Notes: generated from the sequence alone by a model not told the origin. 64,000 nt of DNA from Imperialibacter roseus (GCF_032999765.1 NZ_CP136051.1:496001-560000), one strand, 5' to 3'. Shown: positions 8,526 through 16,032, counted from the stretch's first letter. Numbers and translations: made by a program.

Positions 8526-10052
8526 CTACTCCAGACAGGGAATCTCCTCTTTAGTAAACGGACGAGCGATGGCATAACCTTCGATGCCTTCAGCCAGATC
8601 AAAATCATGGAACTGGTAATTGGGCGTGTAAAGCACGGTGTCCCAATAGATCGTCAATGGATCTGTTGCTCTCAAGTCGCCGGTGGACTCCATCCATTGC
8701 TGAAGGTCAGCCTGCAGGCTGCTCATGGTCGATCGGTACTCCGGGTCAAGTGCAAGGTTGTGCAGTTGGAAGGGGTCTTTTTTGATGTCGTAGAGCTCTT
8801 CCGGCTGCCGCTTCGCAAAGGTCAGGTTGAAATAGTCGGGCGTGGTTTCCGCAGCTTTACCCTCCATCGCCATGATCAGGTATTTAGTGATGGAATTGTC
8901 TACATCGCCATATTGCCCCACCGATTGATGGGTAGTCGGATCACCCGCAGGCCATCTGTCGGGCATGAAGTTTTTGATGTAAAGGTATTGCTCCGTTCTC
9001 ACGCTGCGGCTGGGGTAGCTGAGGTCGCCAGCCCGCACGTTGGCATGGCGCTCTCTTTCCGAATATCCCCGACTTCTGTCCTTGCTATCAGTACCACCAG
9101 CCAACAGTGGCCACAAGCTACTGCCTGTTGTGAACATGCTGGCGTCCAATCCAGCAGCTTCCACGAAGGTGGGCGCAAAATCCACAGCGTTCGTGAACTC
9201 CGTTATCACCGTTCCCTCAGCTATTTTGGAAGGAAAGCGCATGGCCAGCGGCATGTGAGCACCATATTCATACAAGTTTGCTTTGGCTCGGGGAAAAGGC
9301 ATGCCGTTGTCACTCGTCATCACCACAATGGTATTGTCCAGCTCACCGGCTTCTTCCAGCATTTTGAGGATGCGGCCACTTTCCCTGTCGAACCGTTCCA
9401 CTTCGAAGTAATAATCAAGGATATCGTTTCTCACGCAGGGCAGGTCGGGTAGAAAGGCTGGCACAATCACGTCGTTCAGCGACATACCAGTTTGAACGCC
9501 CGTGTTGGGCACGTAGTCCCGGTGTGGATCGGTGCTGCCAAACCAAAAGGAGAACGGGGTTCCAGCAGGCTTCTGCGCAAAGAATTCCTCAAAGGAGGCA
9601 AAGTCTTTTCCAGCCGGGTTGTCGGTATAACCGCCTGCTTTGAAGTCACCGGGGCCCCAGCCTTTCCTGGTTTTGCCCGTGAAGTAGCCGTTTTCTCCCA
9701 GGATGGTGACCCAGTTGGCAAACTTTTTCGGAAACACCGACCACAGGTTGCCAGCTGACTCCAGCTGGTGCGGAAAGCGACCAGTTAATATGGCCGCTCT
9801 GGATGGCGAGCAGCTGGGCGCTGCGGTGTAAGCATTTTGAAACAAGGCACCTTCCCTGGCGATGCGGTCGAAAGTAGGGGTGCGCACCACAGGGTCGCCG
9901 TAAATACCGGCGTGGGGGTACGACCAGTCGTCGGCAATCAGGAACAGGACGTTGGGTTGCTTAACGGCAGGCACCTCTTTGGCAGGCTGCGATTCAGGTG
10001 TGCAGCTAATGGCGAGGAGGATTGAAAGGATAATCAGGAAAGAGTTTTTCAC
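8526..10052 (-). CDS. Sulfatase lipoprotein, N-sulfoglucosamine sulfohydrolase-like
   Basis: 508 residues with lipobox Cys17. Metal-binding NVLFLIADD near 34-42 and the formylglycine motif CSPSRAAILTGR, with Cys81 as the residue to be converted. The APSCSPSRA context resembles heparan N-sulfatase (SGSH-like) enzymes more than classical arylsulfatases. Further matches are GENGYFTGKTRKGWG and TSDNGMPFPRAKANLYEYG with the second metal-site Asp-Asn. It would remove sulfate from a glycan at the cell surface or in the periplasm. Activity needs a formylglycine-generating or anaerobic sulfatase-maturing enzyme, not present in this window. Substrate prediction is an inference. Confidence 0.88.
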   Translation of the reverse strand: MKNSFLIILSILLAISCTPESQPAKEVPAVKQPNVLFLIADDWSYPHAGIYGDPVVRTPTFDRIAREGALFQNAYTAAPSCSPSRAAILTGRFPHQLESAGNLWSVFPKKFANWVTILGENGYFTGKTRKGWGPGDFKAGGYTDNPAGKDFASFEEFFAQKPAGTPFSFWFGSTDPHRDYVPNTGVQTGMSLNDVIVPAFLPDLPCVRNDILDYYFEVERFDRESGRILKMLEEAGELDNTIVVMTSDNGMPFPRAKANLYEYGAHMPLAMRFPSKIAEGTVITEFTNAVDFAPTFVEAAGLDASMFTTGSSLWPLLAGGTDSKDRSRGYSERERHANVRAGDLSYPSRSVRTEQYLYIKNFMPDRWPAGDPTTHQSVGQYGDVDNSITKYLIMAMEGKAAETTPDYFNLTFAKRQPEELYDIKKDPFQLHNLALDPEYRSTMSSLQADLQQWMESTGDLRATDPLTIYWDTVLYTPNYQFHDFDLAEGIEGYAIARPFTKEEIPCLE

Positions 10053-10166
10053 GCAGGTAAGTAGGTTAGGGGTTCAACCAGAAGGATTAAGTTACAAAAA
10101 TCCCTCTACTTGCTGTACTGCCGCACCCTGCTTCTGTAGCAAAAACAGTCAAAAGTTCTATCATGA

Positions 10167-10247
10167 AACCCTCCAAGGGTTCTCTTTCATATAGTCGCAC
10201 CAGATATGACCTGCTATTTTCTTCACAAGACAAACCCTTGGAGGGTT
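10167..10247. repeat. 15-bp inverted repeat pair in the gap before the helicase gene
   Basis: aaccctccaagggtt at 10167-10181 and its exact complement aacccttggagggtt at 10233-10247, 51 bases apart. Each arm is itself nearly palindromic. The pair lies between the start of the sulfatase gene (10052) and the stop of the helicase gene (10267), so it could act as a transcript end for the helicase. It also looks like an interspersed REP-type element. No other copy was noticed in the window. Confidence 0.6.
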
Positions 10248-10266
10248 GAAGACAAACAGCCGCCAC

Positions 10267-11616
10267 CTACTTCTTCTTATTATTTTTAAATTTATCGCCC
10301 CTGGTCTTCGGCTTCGTGTATTTCAGCACGATCTCCCTTTTGTAAGAGCCGCCCAGGTTCACCTTCTTGTTCTTGGCTATCTTTTCGTGAAAGCTCGGCC
10401 CGGCCAGGTCTTTCTTGGCATTCCGGTGTGGGTTCTTGTTGTCGCCGCTTTTGGCCCTTTCTTCGGGCAACAGCTGGTGCGAAATTTCAATGCCTTCCGG
10501 CATTTCCAGTAGCGGTATCTCATGCAGCATCAGCACCTCAATGGCCAGCTTGTACTCTTCCTCTCTGTCGGTGAAGAAAAGGATGGCGTTGCCTTTTTCT
10601 TCCATCCGGCCGGTACGGCCAATACGGTGGATATAGTTTTCGGGGAAATTGGGCGTGTCAAAGCTCACCACATGGCTCACGGTGGCCAGGTCCAACCCAC
10701 GTGCCATGACGTCGGTGGCGATAAGGATGCGGTTTTTTCCGCTGTCGAAGTCCTCAATGGCCTTGATCCGGTTGTTCTGCGACTTATCGGTGTGGATGAT
10801 GCCCATTTCCGGTGCGTAGGGGTCTTCCAGCAGGTCGTAGAGGAGGTCTGCGTTCTTTTTGCCGGTAACGAACACCAGCACTTTCTGGAAGGTGTCTTTG
10901 TCCCGCAGCAGGTGACTCAGCAGGTTGGCCTTGGTGTGGAAGTTGGGCACCCGGTAGGCTGTTTGCTCGATGGTTTCGAGGCGGGCACCGCTGATGGCAA
11001 TAGATATTTTGACCGGAGCAATGAAGCTGTCGTTGATGAGCTCCTCCACTTCGTCGGTCATAGTGGCGGAAAACATGATGTTTTGGCGCCGTTCGGGGAT
11101 GAGCTCAAACAGGTTGGTAAGCTGAAAACGGAAGCCCAGGTCGAGCATCACGTCCACTTCGTCGATTACCAGCTTTTTGATTTCTTTGAGCTGCACTGCC
11201 TTGCTGATGGCCAGGTCGTAGATGCGGCCGGGGGTGGCCACCAGGATGTCCATACCCTGGGCTACTGCCAGCGCCTGGGTTTTGATATTGGTGCCGCCGT
11301 ATACACCCATCACCCGCACGTTCATGTATTTGGCGTAGGTGTTTACCTGCTCCACCACCTGCAGCACCAGCTCCCTGGTGGGCACGAGGATTAAGATGCG
11401 GGGATGCACCTGTTTCGAAAACTTCAGCTCCCTCAGCAACGGCAGCATATAGGCCAGGGTTTTGCCCGTACCGGTTTGTGCAATGCCCACCACATTTTTA
11501 CCGGAGAGGACGACGGGAAAGGCCTCTTCCTGAATCGGAGTAGGCCGGGCAAAGCCCAGGTCATCGAGGGCATTGAGGAGGGGATTGGACAGGTTGAGTT
11601 CTCTGAAGGAATTCAT
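10267..11616 (-). CDS. DEAD-box family RNA helicase
   Basis: 449 residues with the full SF2 set: Q motif (RPTPIQ near 24-29), Walker A AQTGTGKT (46-53), PTRE, TPGR, motif II VIDEVD (151-155), SAT (183-185), ARGLD, and HRIGRTGR near 331. Motif II reads DEVD instead of DEAD. The tail is lysine-rich (ends KFKNNKKK), as in RhlE-like helicases that act on ribosome assembly or mRNA turnover. Cytosolic. It follows the RT gene on the same strand, but palindromic elements separate them, so shared transcription is unlikely. Housekeeping base composition, unlike the RT. Confidence 0.92.
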   Translation of the reverse strand: MNSFRELNLSNPLLNALDDLGFARPTPIQEEAFPVVLSGKNVVGIAQTGTGKTLAYMLPLLRELKFSKQVHPRILILVPTRELVLQVVEQVNTYAKYMNVRVMGVYGGTNIKTQALAVAQGMDILVATPGRIYDLAISKAVQLKEIKKLVIDEVDVMLDLGFRFQLTNLFELIPERRQNIMFSATMTDEVEELINDSFIAPVKISIAISGARLETIEQTAYRVPNFHTKANLLSHLLRDKDTFQKVLVFVTGKKNADLLYDLLEDPYAPEMGIIHTDKSQNNRIKAIEDFDSGKNRILIATDVMARGLDLATVSHVVSFDTPNFPENYIHRIGRTGRMEEKGNAILFFTDREEEYKLAIEVLMLHEIPLLEMPEGIEISHQLLPEERAKSGDNKNPHRNAKKDLAGPSFHEKIAKNKKVNLGGSYKREIVLKYTKPKTRGDKFKNNKKK

Positions 11617-11689
11617 GGGTTGTGCGACTTATCAAACGAACTGCAAAAGTCGGGAGTATTGGCGAGGTAAAAAAATGGGGGAAGGGATT

Positions 11690-11740
11690 GGGGCGGAGAC
11701 CTTATGATAGAGCTTCTGGATTGTAATTCCAGAAGAGGGG
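11690..11740 (+). repeat. Palindromic element E1 (cassette-border family)
   Basis: Contains gagacc-ttatgatagag followed by a hairpin cttctgga (11713-11720) / tccagaag (11728-11735) and a G-rich end. It aligns with elements at 13693, 14371 and 16033: the shared core is GACCCTAtGATAGAcCTTCGGAATT followed by the return arm. It directly abuts the 3' end of the RT gene. E1 is the most diverged full-length copy. Confidence 0.6.
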
Positions 11741-11756
11741 TGTTCATTCCCCTCTT
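11733..11756 (-). terminator. Stem-loop across the RT stop codon
   Basis: aagagggg (11733-11740) pairs with cccctctt (11749-11756) around an 8-base loop. The stem covers the last codons and stop (11744-11746) of the RT gene and runs into element E1. It could stabilise or end the RT transcript. No uridine run follows on the RT strand. Confidence 0.4.
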
Positions 11757-13003
11757 TTGGAACGCACGAGCTCCATTAACAAAGGAATTCCTGAATTTTT
11801 TCTCTGAGCGGTTGACAGACAGTCGCCGCTTTCTCCTTTATTTCTGAAGTTCCTAGGAACTTTACCAATGGCTGTTTTGGTAAATCGCCAGTTAAACTTT
11901 CTGAGAGCGAGGTATAGCTGTCTACTTAAGTAATAATCAATTTCCTTTTTATATCGATCAATACTTGTGTAAAAGTATGCCGAAACCCAGCCATCGAAAA
12001 CATTGTAAATTTTTTCTAATAGTGAAAGAACTGTATACTGAATTTTTCCATTGCAGATATCCCTAATCTTGCTTTTTAAACGGTCAACATTTTCACGTGA
12101 AGGGTAGAATTGTTTGCCGTCGTATGTAATCGATAGAAATGTAAAGTACTCACCAGACAGGTTGATGATTTTTGTTTTTGTTTTATCATCTATCGGATGA
12201 ATTTCCAGATTCAATTTTTTGAGTATTACTTGACAATCAATATATGATTGTTGGCATTTGTCCTGATTGTCGCAAAGTACCACAAAATCATCTGCATATC
12301 TGACGAGGGCATAGCCTTTAGCACTCATTTCAAGATCAAAGGGAGACAGATATATATTCGAAAACAATGGAGAAAGTGCATTTCCCTGAGGAATTCCAGA
12401 ATTAAGGTTTTCGAAGTATTTTCGATCTTCCTTTTTAATCAATTCTAATCCTCCAACCTCTTGACTGAGGGAAGACATAATTAAATCATTGATAGAATCA
12501 TCAGGAAGTTGGGGTAATATTTGAAGCTTTAATAGGGAGTCTTTATTTACAGAGCCATAAAAGTCAATTATATCAGCCTCTAAGACATAATTATTGCCAG
12601 CGTTGTGTATTTCCTTTATTCGTTCAATGGCATCCCGAATTCCGGTATTCTTTTGGTATGCGAAACTAATTCCACTACTGGTTTTCAGTAGTGGTGTGAA
12701 TATATTCTCTAGTTCGATTGCTATAGATTTTATTACTAGGCGATCTGATACTTCAGGTACCTGTAACGGCCTCACTTTTCCATTTGATTTGGGAATTGCA
12801 ACAGCTCTTGTTTTTGAAAAGTAGTATTTGCCTGAAAGAAGCTTTTTTGAAATAGAAGAAATTTTGTCTTCAATGTTGTCTGAAAAAGTACGAATTGTCT
12901 CTCCAGATAAGCCATGGGAGGACTTGTTAAGTTTGTTGAGTTTGCCCCACGCATTTAGTAGATTGTGTTTACTAGCTATTTGGTCAAGCAGAGTTTGTTT
13001 CAT
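11744..13003 (-). CDS. Stand-alone reverse transcriptase, group II-intron-like, family unassigned
   Basis: 419 residues from ATG 13003. A TTG at 13099 is in frame but would put the start inside the upstream repeat. RT blocks in order: KSNGKVRPLQVPEVSDR (RT1), SSGISFAYQK (RT2), VLEADIIDFYGSV with the first catalytic Asp (RT3), SGIPQGNALSPLFSNIYL (RT4), VRYADDFVVLC with the YADD active site (RT5), LEIHPIDDKTK and FTFLSITYDG (RT6-7). The N-terminus and RT4 resemble group II intron RTs, but the tail is short, with no HNH nuclease and no intron domain V downstream. RT4 lacks the DGR pattern and RT7 lacks the retron VTG. The gene is visibly more A+T-rich than its neighbours, suggesting transfer. 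The long structured leader makes a defence-type RT with a partner RNA the best hypothesis. Confidence 0.85.
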   Translation of the reverse strand: MKQTLLDQIASKHNLLNAWGKLNKLNKSSHGLSGETIRTFSDNIEDKISSISKKLLSGKYYFSKTRAVAIPKSNGKVRPLQVPEVSDRLVIKSIAIELENIFTPLLKTSSGISFAYQKNTGIRDAIERIKEIHNAGNNYVLEADIIDFYGSVNKDSLLKLQILPQLPDDSINDLIMSSLSQEVGGLELIKKEDRKYFENLNSGIPQGNALSPLFSNIYLSPFDLEMSAKGYALVRYADDFVVLCDNQDKCQQSYIDCQVILKKLNLEIHPIDDKTKTKIINLSGEYFTFLSITYDGKQFYPSRENVDRLKSKIRDICNGKIQYTVLSLLEKIYNVFDGWVSAYFYTSIDRYKKEIDYYLSRQLYLALRKFNWRFTKTAIGKVPRNFRNKGESGDCLSTAQRKNSGIPLLMELVRSKRGE

Positions 13004-13069
13004 ATCTGTGTTGCAAAGGCCTAAGAAAGACATGGTTGCGTCCGTATGACAGCTCTTTACAATATAGGA

Positions 13070-13185
13070 ACAGAACATCTTATCGAGAAATAGAACCAAA
13101 TGACTAGAGCCGTTCGGAACCTATTACACCAAAGTTGTTCTAGGGCAATCCTGACCTTAGGTGTTAGAGTTCGCCTAAAGTCTAA
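13070..13185 (-). repeat. 116-bp direct repeat, copy 1 (next to the RT gene)
   Basis: Identical base for base to 13439-13554, which lies 369 bp away in the same orientation. Copy 1 ends 66 bp before the RT ATG. Read on the RT strand it begins ttagactttagg and holds a 9-bp stem (arms 13174-13182 and 13153-13161, 12-base loop). One pair in the stem is U-G on the RT strand but C-A on the other strand. Confidence 0.95.
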
Positions 13186-13290
13186 CGCTGGCTTGACTTG
13201 AAGTTCAAGCGAAATCTCTTGGGCGTTTTGGACTACAGTTTTTTGGATTGTCGACTTGTGTCCAGTTCGAAATAGTACGGTTTATCCATG

Positions 13291-13440
13291 TTATTCAAAT
13301 CTAGGTTTTTTCCTCACTTTCGCAAGTTTTTTTGAAAAATCGACTAATTGCTTGCACTCCTCACCAAATAAATGGCTTGATACCAACGTTTCCCTTGGCA
13401 ATGTGCTGTCATACACACTGGCATCAAACGAGATCTGCAC
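13291..13440 (-). CDS. Possible small or relict gene between the repeats
   Basis: A GTG lies exactly at the edge of repeat copy 2 (13440-13438). It opens a 49-residue frame starting MQISFDASVYDST and ending KVRKKPRFE, stop at 13293-13291. The composition looks protein-like (balanced charged and hydrophobic residues). The same frame is open upstream through the whole repeat to 13578 but has no ATG. One base after the stop, ATG 13289 opens an 18-codon frame (MDKPYYFELD...) ending at 13233. These may be remains of a gene that once shared the leader, a real small protein, or chance. No family was recognised and there is no clear ribosome site. Confidence 0.25.
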   Translation of the reverse strand: MQISFDASVYDSTLPRETLVSSHLFGEECKQLVDFSKKLAKVRKKPRFE

Positions 13441-13554
13441 AGAACATCTTATCGAGAAATAGAACCAAATGACTAGAGCCGTTCGGAACCTATTACACCA
13501 AAGTTGTTCTAGGGCAATCCTGACCTTAGGTGTTAGAGTTCGCCTAAAGTCTAA
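13439..13554 (-). repeat. 116-bp direct repeat, copy 2 (upstream copy)
   Basis: Second exact copy of the 116-bp unit. The flanks on both sides differ from those of copy 1, so identity stops sharply at the ends. The internal stem is at 13522-13551. A frame on the RT strand is open through the entire unit in both copies. It begins at 13578 for this copy and continues into the spacer. Confidence 0.95.
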
Positions 13555-13692
13555 TCCAAGTAAGTCAAAGAACTTATGTCACCAGTGACAATCTTTATGC
13601 CAGATGGTTAAGTCTGCCATTATGTCTGAGTGGAATGGTTTCAATCAGCCTCCGTAGAAGCTTAAATGAAATCGGATTAAGGTGTTTTATTC

Positions 13693-13743
13693 CGGGTCGC
13701 AAACCCTAAGATAGGCCTTCGGAATTACAAACCCTAAAGAGGA
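13693..13743 (+). repeat. Palindromic element E2
   Basis: Reads cgggtcgcaaaccctaagat, then aggccttcggaattacaa and accctaaagag. It aligns along its full length with element E4 at 16033. The first mini-hairpin keeps gggt/accc, while the return arm of the second hairpin has decayed. It lies between the RT leader and the 3' end of higA, in the same orientation as the other copies. Confidence 0.65.
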
Positions 13744-13756
13744 CTAAAAGTGGGCA

Positions 13757-14074
13757 CTATAAGGAGCCTTCAGTCGTTGACGCTTGTTTGATAGACTGCA
13801 ATTCACCTGAAATATTCGCCGTCTCTTCCTCCAGGTCATAGTAGTCCTGCAGACCGAGCCAAAACTTGGCGGTGGTGCCAAAGTACCGGCTCAATCGCAA
13901 AGCTGTATTTGCGGTAATTCGCCGGTTTCCTTTCAGGATCTCACTGATCCAGTTTTGAGGCACCTGAATGTCTTTGGAGAGTTTATAGGCACTAATGCCC
14001 AAAGGCGACAGAAACTCTTCTGCCAGCACCTCTCCGGGGTGAATATTGGGTAGTTTTTCTGTTGTGTCCATCAT
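13757..14074 (-). CDS. higA: HigA-family antitoxin (XRE-type helix-turn-helix)
   Basis: 105 residues; ATG at 14074 overlaps the stop of the upstream gene (TAATG), with a second ATG one codon later. Starts NIHPGEVLAEEFLSPLGISAYKLSKDI, then the helix-turn-helix VPQNWISEILKGNRRITANTALRLSRYFGTTAKFWL in outline, the classic HigA/VapI addiction-module pattern. It would neutralise the HigB RNase and repress the operon promoter. Toxin-first gene order is the normal order for higBA. The pair lies between palindromic elements E2 and E3 in the accessory block. Confidence 0.9.
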   Translation of the reverse strand: MMDTTEKLPNIHPGEVLAEEFLSPLGISAYKLSKDIQVPQNWISEILKGNRRITANTALRLSRYFGTTAKFWLGLQDYYDLEEETANISGELQSIKQASTTEGSL

Positions 14075-14268
14075 TAGTGATAGTCTATAATTTCAACCAA
14101 TGTGGCGTTTCCATCTGCCCAATTAAAAATGATCCGCCATTGGTCGTTTATCCTGATACTGTAGTAGTCTTTTAAATTGCCGCTAAGTTTCTCCAGCCTG
14201 TTGGAAGGAGGTATCCCCATAGCTCTCGTTTGCAACGAGGGCTGCTGAGATCTGCGCTGGTAGCGCAT
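14074..14268 (-). CDS. higB: HigB-type toxin (RelE/ParE fold), short and probably N-terminally truncated
   Basis: 64 residues from ATG 14268. The C-terminal half is convincing: IPPSNRLEKLSGNLKDYYSIRINDQWRIIF followed by ADGNATLVEIIDYH in outline, as in HigB mRNA interferases. HigB proteins are usually about 92 residues, and roughly 30 N-terminal residues (the usual KSFKHKGLEKF-like start) are missing. An in-frame TGA lies two codons before the ATG, so the frame cannot be extended. The upstream DNA shows no clear N-terminal coding in another frame. It may be an inactive remnant with a still intact antitoxin, or a naturally short variant. Confidence 0.75.
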   Translation of the reverse strand: MRYQRRSQQPSLQTRAMGIPPSNRLEKLSGNLKDYYSIRINDQWRIIFNWADGNATLVEIIDYH

Positions 14269-14370
14269 TATTCAATCAATATACCAATTAATCCTTTTCC
14301 ATGGTTGTAATTCCTGACACTACTATATAGATAGTCATCTGGGCGCTAATGAAAAAGAAAGTGTTTTTTA

Positions 14371-14410
14371 TCCGCTTCACAGACCCTGCGATTGGACTTC
14401 GGTTCTGCCA
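14371..14410 (+). repeat. Palindromic element E3 (half copy)
   Basis: tccgcttcacagaccctgcg followed by attggacttcggttctg. It matches the first half of E4 (cacagaccct..gat.g..cttcgg) and then diverges. It lies in the 267-bp gap between the divergent higB and ATPase genes. The rest of that gap is A+T-rich and presumably carries both promoters; no clear promoter box was identified. Confidence 0.5.
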
Positions 14411-14535
14411 ATGAGCTTGCCTGCCCCTTTTTCTATTTTTAAGTATTGAAATATTCAAAAATCACCTTATTTATGATTATTATTGTAAATAAGACGATTA
14501 TAACATTCTTATTTAATTAAAATTAAGAAAATAGT

Positions 14536-15969
14536 ATGACTTTACAGTCTGTATCGGAGAAGCAAATCATAGAACGCCTCAAGTTTGAGAACCCGTGGTG
14601 GGTCACCGGGGCGATCGAGGATTTCTATAACGAGATGCCCAGGAGGCTGTATTTCGGCCTGTTCAAAACGCTGGCCTACGAAACGGAGGTGCGCAGGGCC
14701 CTGATATTGATGGGGCCACGGCGGGTGGGCAAAACAGTCATGCTGTATCATACCGTGCAGGATTTGATTGCTTCAGGTGTTCCCGCCAATAAGATCATCT
14801 TTATTACGGTGGAAAGCCCTGTTTATCTGAATGTAGGGCTGGAGCAAATGCTGCAATACGCCATGACGGCAGCTGGCCAGGAAGAGCTGTCTGGTCTTTA
14901 TGTGTTCTTCGACGAGGTTCAATACCTGAAAAACTGGGAGGTTCACCTCAAGTCGCTGGTTGACAGCTACCGGACATGCAAATTCATAGCGTCGGGTTCA
15001 GCGGCAGCGGCGTTAAAGTACAAGAGCTTGGAAAGCGGGGCGGGCCGGTTCACGGATTTCCTGCTTCCGCCGCTCACCTTCAACGAGTACATCCATTTGA
15101 AAGGGCTGGAAAATTTAATCAGGCCTTCAAAGGTAGCCTGGCGGGGGGCTGATATCGACTTCTATTCTACCACCCATATTGAGGAGCTCAATAAACATTT
15201 TATTGACTACATGAATTTTGGAGGCTACCCGGAAGTCATTTTTTCGGAGAAGATTCAGGCCAACCCGGGGCGGTTTATCAGGCAGGATGTGATCGACAAG
15301 GTGCTGCTGAGGGATTTGCCAAGTTTGTATGGCATTCGGGATGTGCAGGAGTTGAACTCGCTGTTTACCACCATTGCGTACAATACTGGCAACGAGTTTT
15401 CGCTGGAGACGCTGAGTAAAGAATCGGGAGGCGTGAAGAAGCAGACGATCAAGACCTATGTCGAGTATTTGGAGTCTGCGTTTTTGATCAAGACGGTCAG
15501 AAGAGTAGGGCAGGATGCCAAGCGGTTTCAGCGGGATAACTTTTTTAAGATGTACCTCACCAACCCATCCCTTCGGGCGGCTTTGTTCTCGCCTATGTCC
15601 GCCACCGACGATATGATTGGCAACATGGTGGAAACGGCGATCTATGCCCAATGGATGCACCGTGACTGGTTCACTCCGTGGTATGCCAGGTGGCAAAATG
15701 GGGAAGTGGATTTGGTTGCTCTGTCGGAGGCTAAGTTTGAGCCGCTGTGGGCGCTGGAGGTGAAGTGGTCGAACAGGTACTTCGAAAAGCCCAGAGCGTT
15801 AAAAAGTTTGCTGAAGTTCAGTGCCGAAAATGGTCTGAAACATGTGCTGGTGACCACCATCGATAAGGAAGGAAGCAAAGAGCTTGAGGGAGTCAGTTTG
15901 CACTATTTTCCGGCAGCCACTTATGCTTATACCGTTGGCAAGAATACTTTGAAAATGAAGGGCGGGTAA
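14536..15969 (+). CDS. AAA-type ATPase with DUF4143 domain
   Basis: 477 residues. Walker A GPRRVGKT at 60-67, Walker B YVFFDEVQYLKNW, sensor-like SGSAAAALK, then AGRFTDFLLPPLTFNEY. The C-terminal half fits DUF4143 with a winged-helix-like stretch (KESGGVKKQTIKTYVEYLESAFLI) and a PD-(D/E)XK-like region near NGEVDLVAL...LWALEVKWS. The family is abundant in accessory regions of bacteria and archaea, with functions still unclear. Divergent from higB and placed between palindromic elements E3 and E4. Cytosolic. Confidence 0.88.
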   Translation: MTLQSVSEKQIIERLKFENPWWVTGAIEDFYNEMPRRLYFGLFKTLAYETEVRRALILMGPRRVGKTVMLYHTVQDLIASGVPANKIIFITVESPVYLNVGLEQMLQYAMTAAGQEELSGLYVFFDEVQYLKNWEVHLKSLVDSYRTCKFIASGSAAAALKYKSLESGAGRFTDFLLPPLTFNEYIHLKGLENLIRPSKVAWRGADIDFYSTTHIEELNKHFIDYMNFGGYPEVIFSEKIQANPGRFIRQDVIDKVLLRDLPSLYGIRDVQELNSLFTTIAYNTGNEFSLETLSKESGGVKKQTIKTYVEYLESAFLIKTVRRVGQDAKRFQRDNFFKMYLTNPSLRAALFSPMSATDDMIGNMVETAIYAQWMHRDWFTPWYARWQNGEVDLVALSEAKFEPLWALEVKWSNRYFEKPRALKSLLKFSAENGLKHVLVTTIDKEGSKELEGVSLHYFPAATYAYTVGKNTLKMKGG

Positions 15970-16032
15970 AATCGAGCGCTCTTGGATTTGAAGGGCTACG
16001 ACGAGATTCCAACCTGGTTGGGGTGTTTTGGT

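Larger units (their letters stand above)
13070..13578 (-). ncRNA. Candidate structured RNA in the RT leader (two 116-bp repeats around a 253-bp spacer)
   Basis: The gap between higA (stop 13757) and the RT ATG (13003) is about 750 bp, long for this genome. It contains the repeat pair, a hairpin gcttga/tcaagc at 13191-13210 just upstream of copy 1, and a gtcac/gtgac palindrome at 13578-13589 just upstream of copy 2. The repeat stem keeps full pairing only as RNA from the RT strand. Many bacterial RTs (retrons, DRT2, DRT9) use an RNA encoded immediately upstream as template. The boundaries given are those of the repeat block and are not mapped ends. Whether it is an RNA at all is inference. Confidence 0.4.

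Noticed and set aside
10522-11394. Long plus-strand frame antisense to the helicase gene
   Set aside because: Repetitive His/Val/Gly composition typical of an antisense shadow, and the helicase on the other strand has all its motifs.
13256-13462. Plus-strand frame of 68 codons between the repeats
   Set aside because: It has a TTG start, runs into a repeat copy, and looks like the shadow of the more protein-like minus-strand frame.
13070-13554. Template/variable repeat pair of a diversity-generating retroelement
   Set aside because: The copies are 100% identical with no adenine-specific changes, neither lies in the end of a receptor gene, and RT block 4 is PQGNALSP and not the DGR pattern.
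11744-13756. Group II intron encoding its own RT
   Set aside because: No domain V-like AGC...GTTC hairpin or bulged-A domain VI was found after the RT gene, and no GTGYG-type 5' intron end was seen. The protein also lacks the endonuclease and full maturase tail.
11744-13756. Classical retron
   Set aside because: RT lacks the NAxxH and VTG retron motifs, and no msr/msd inverted repeat pair bounded by the expected branching guanosine could be defined.
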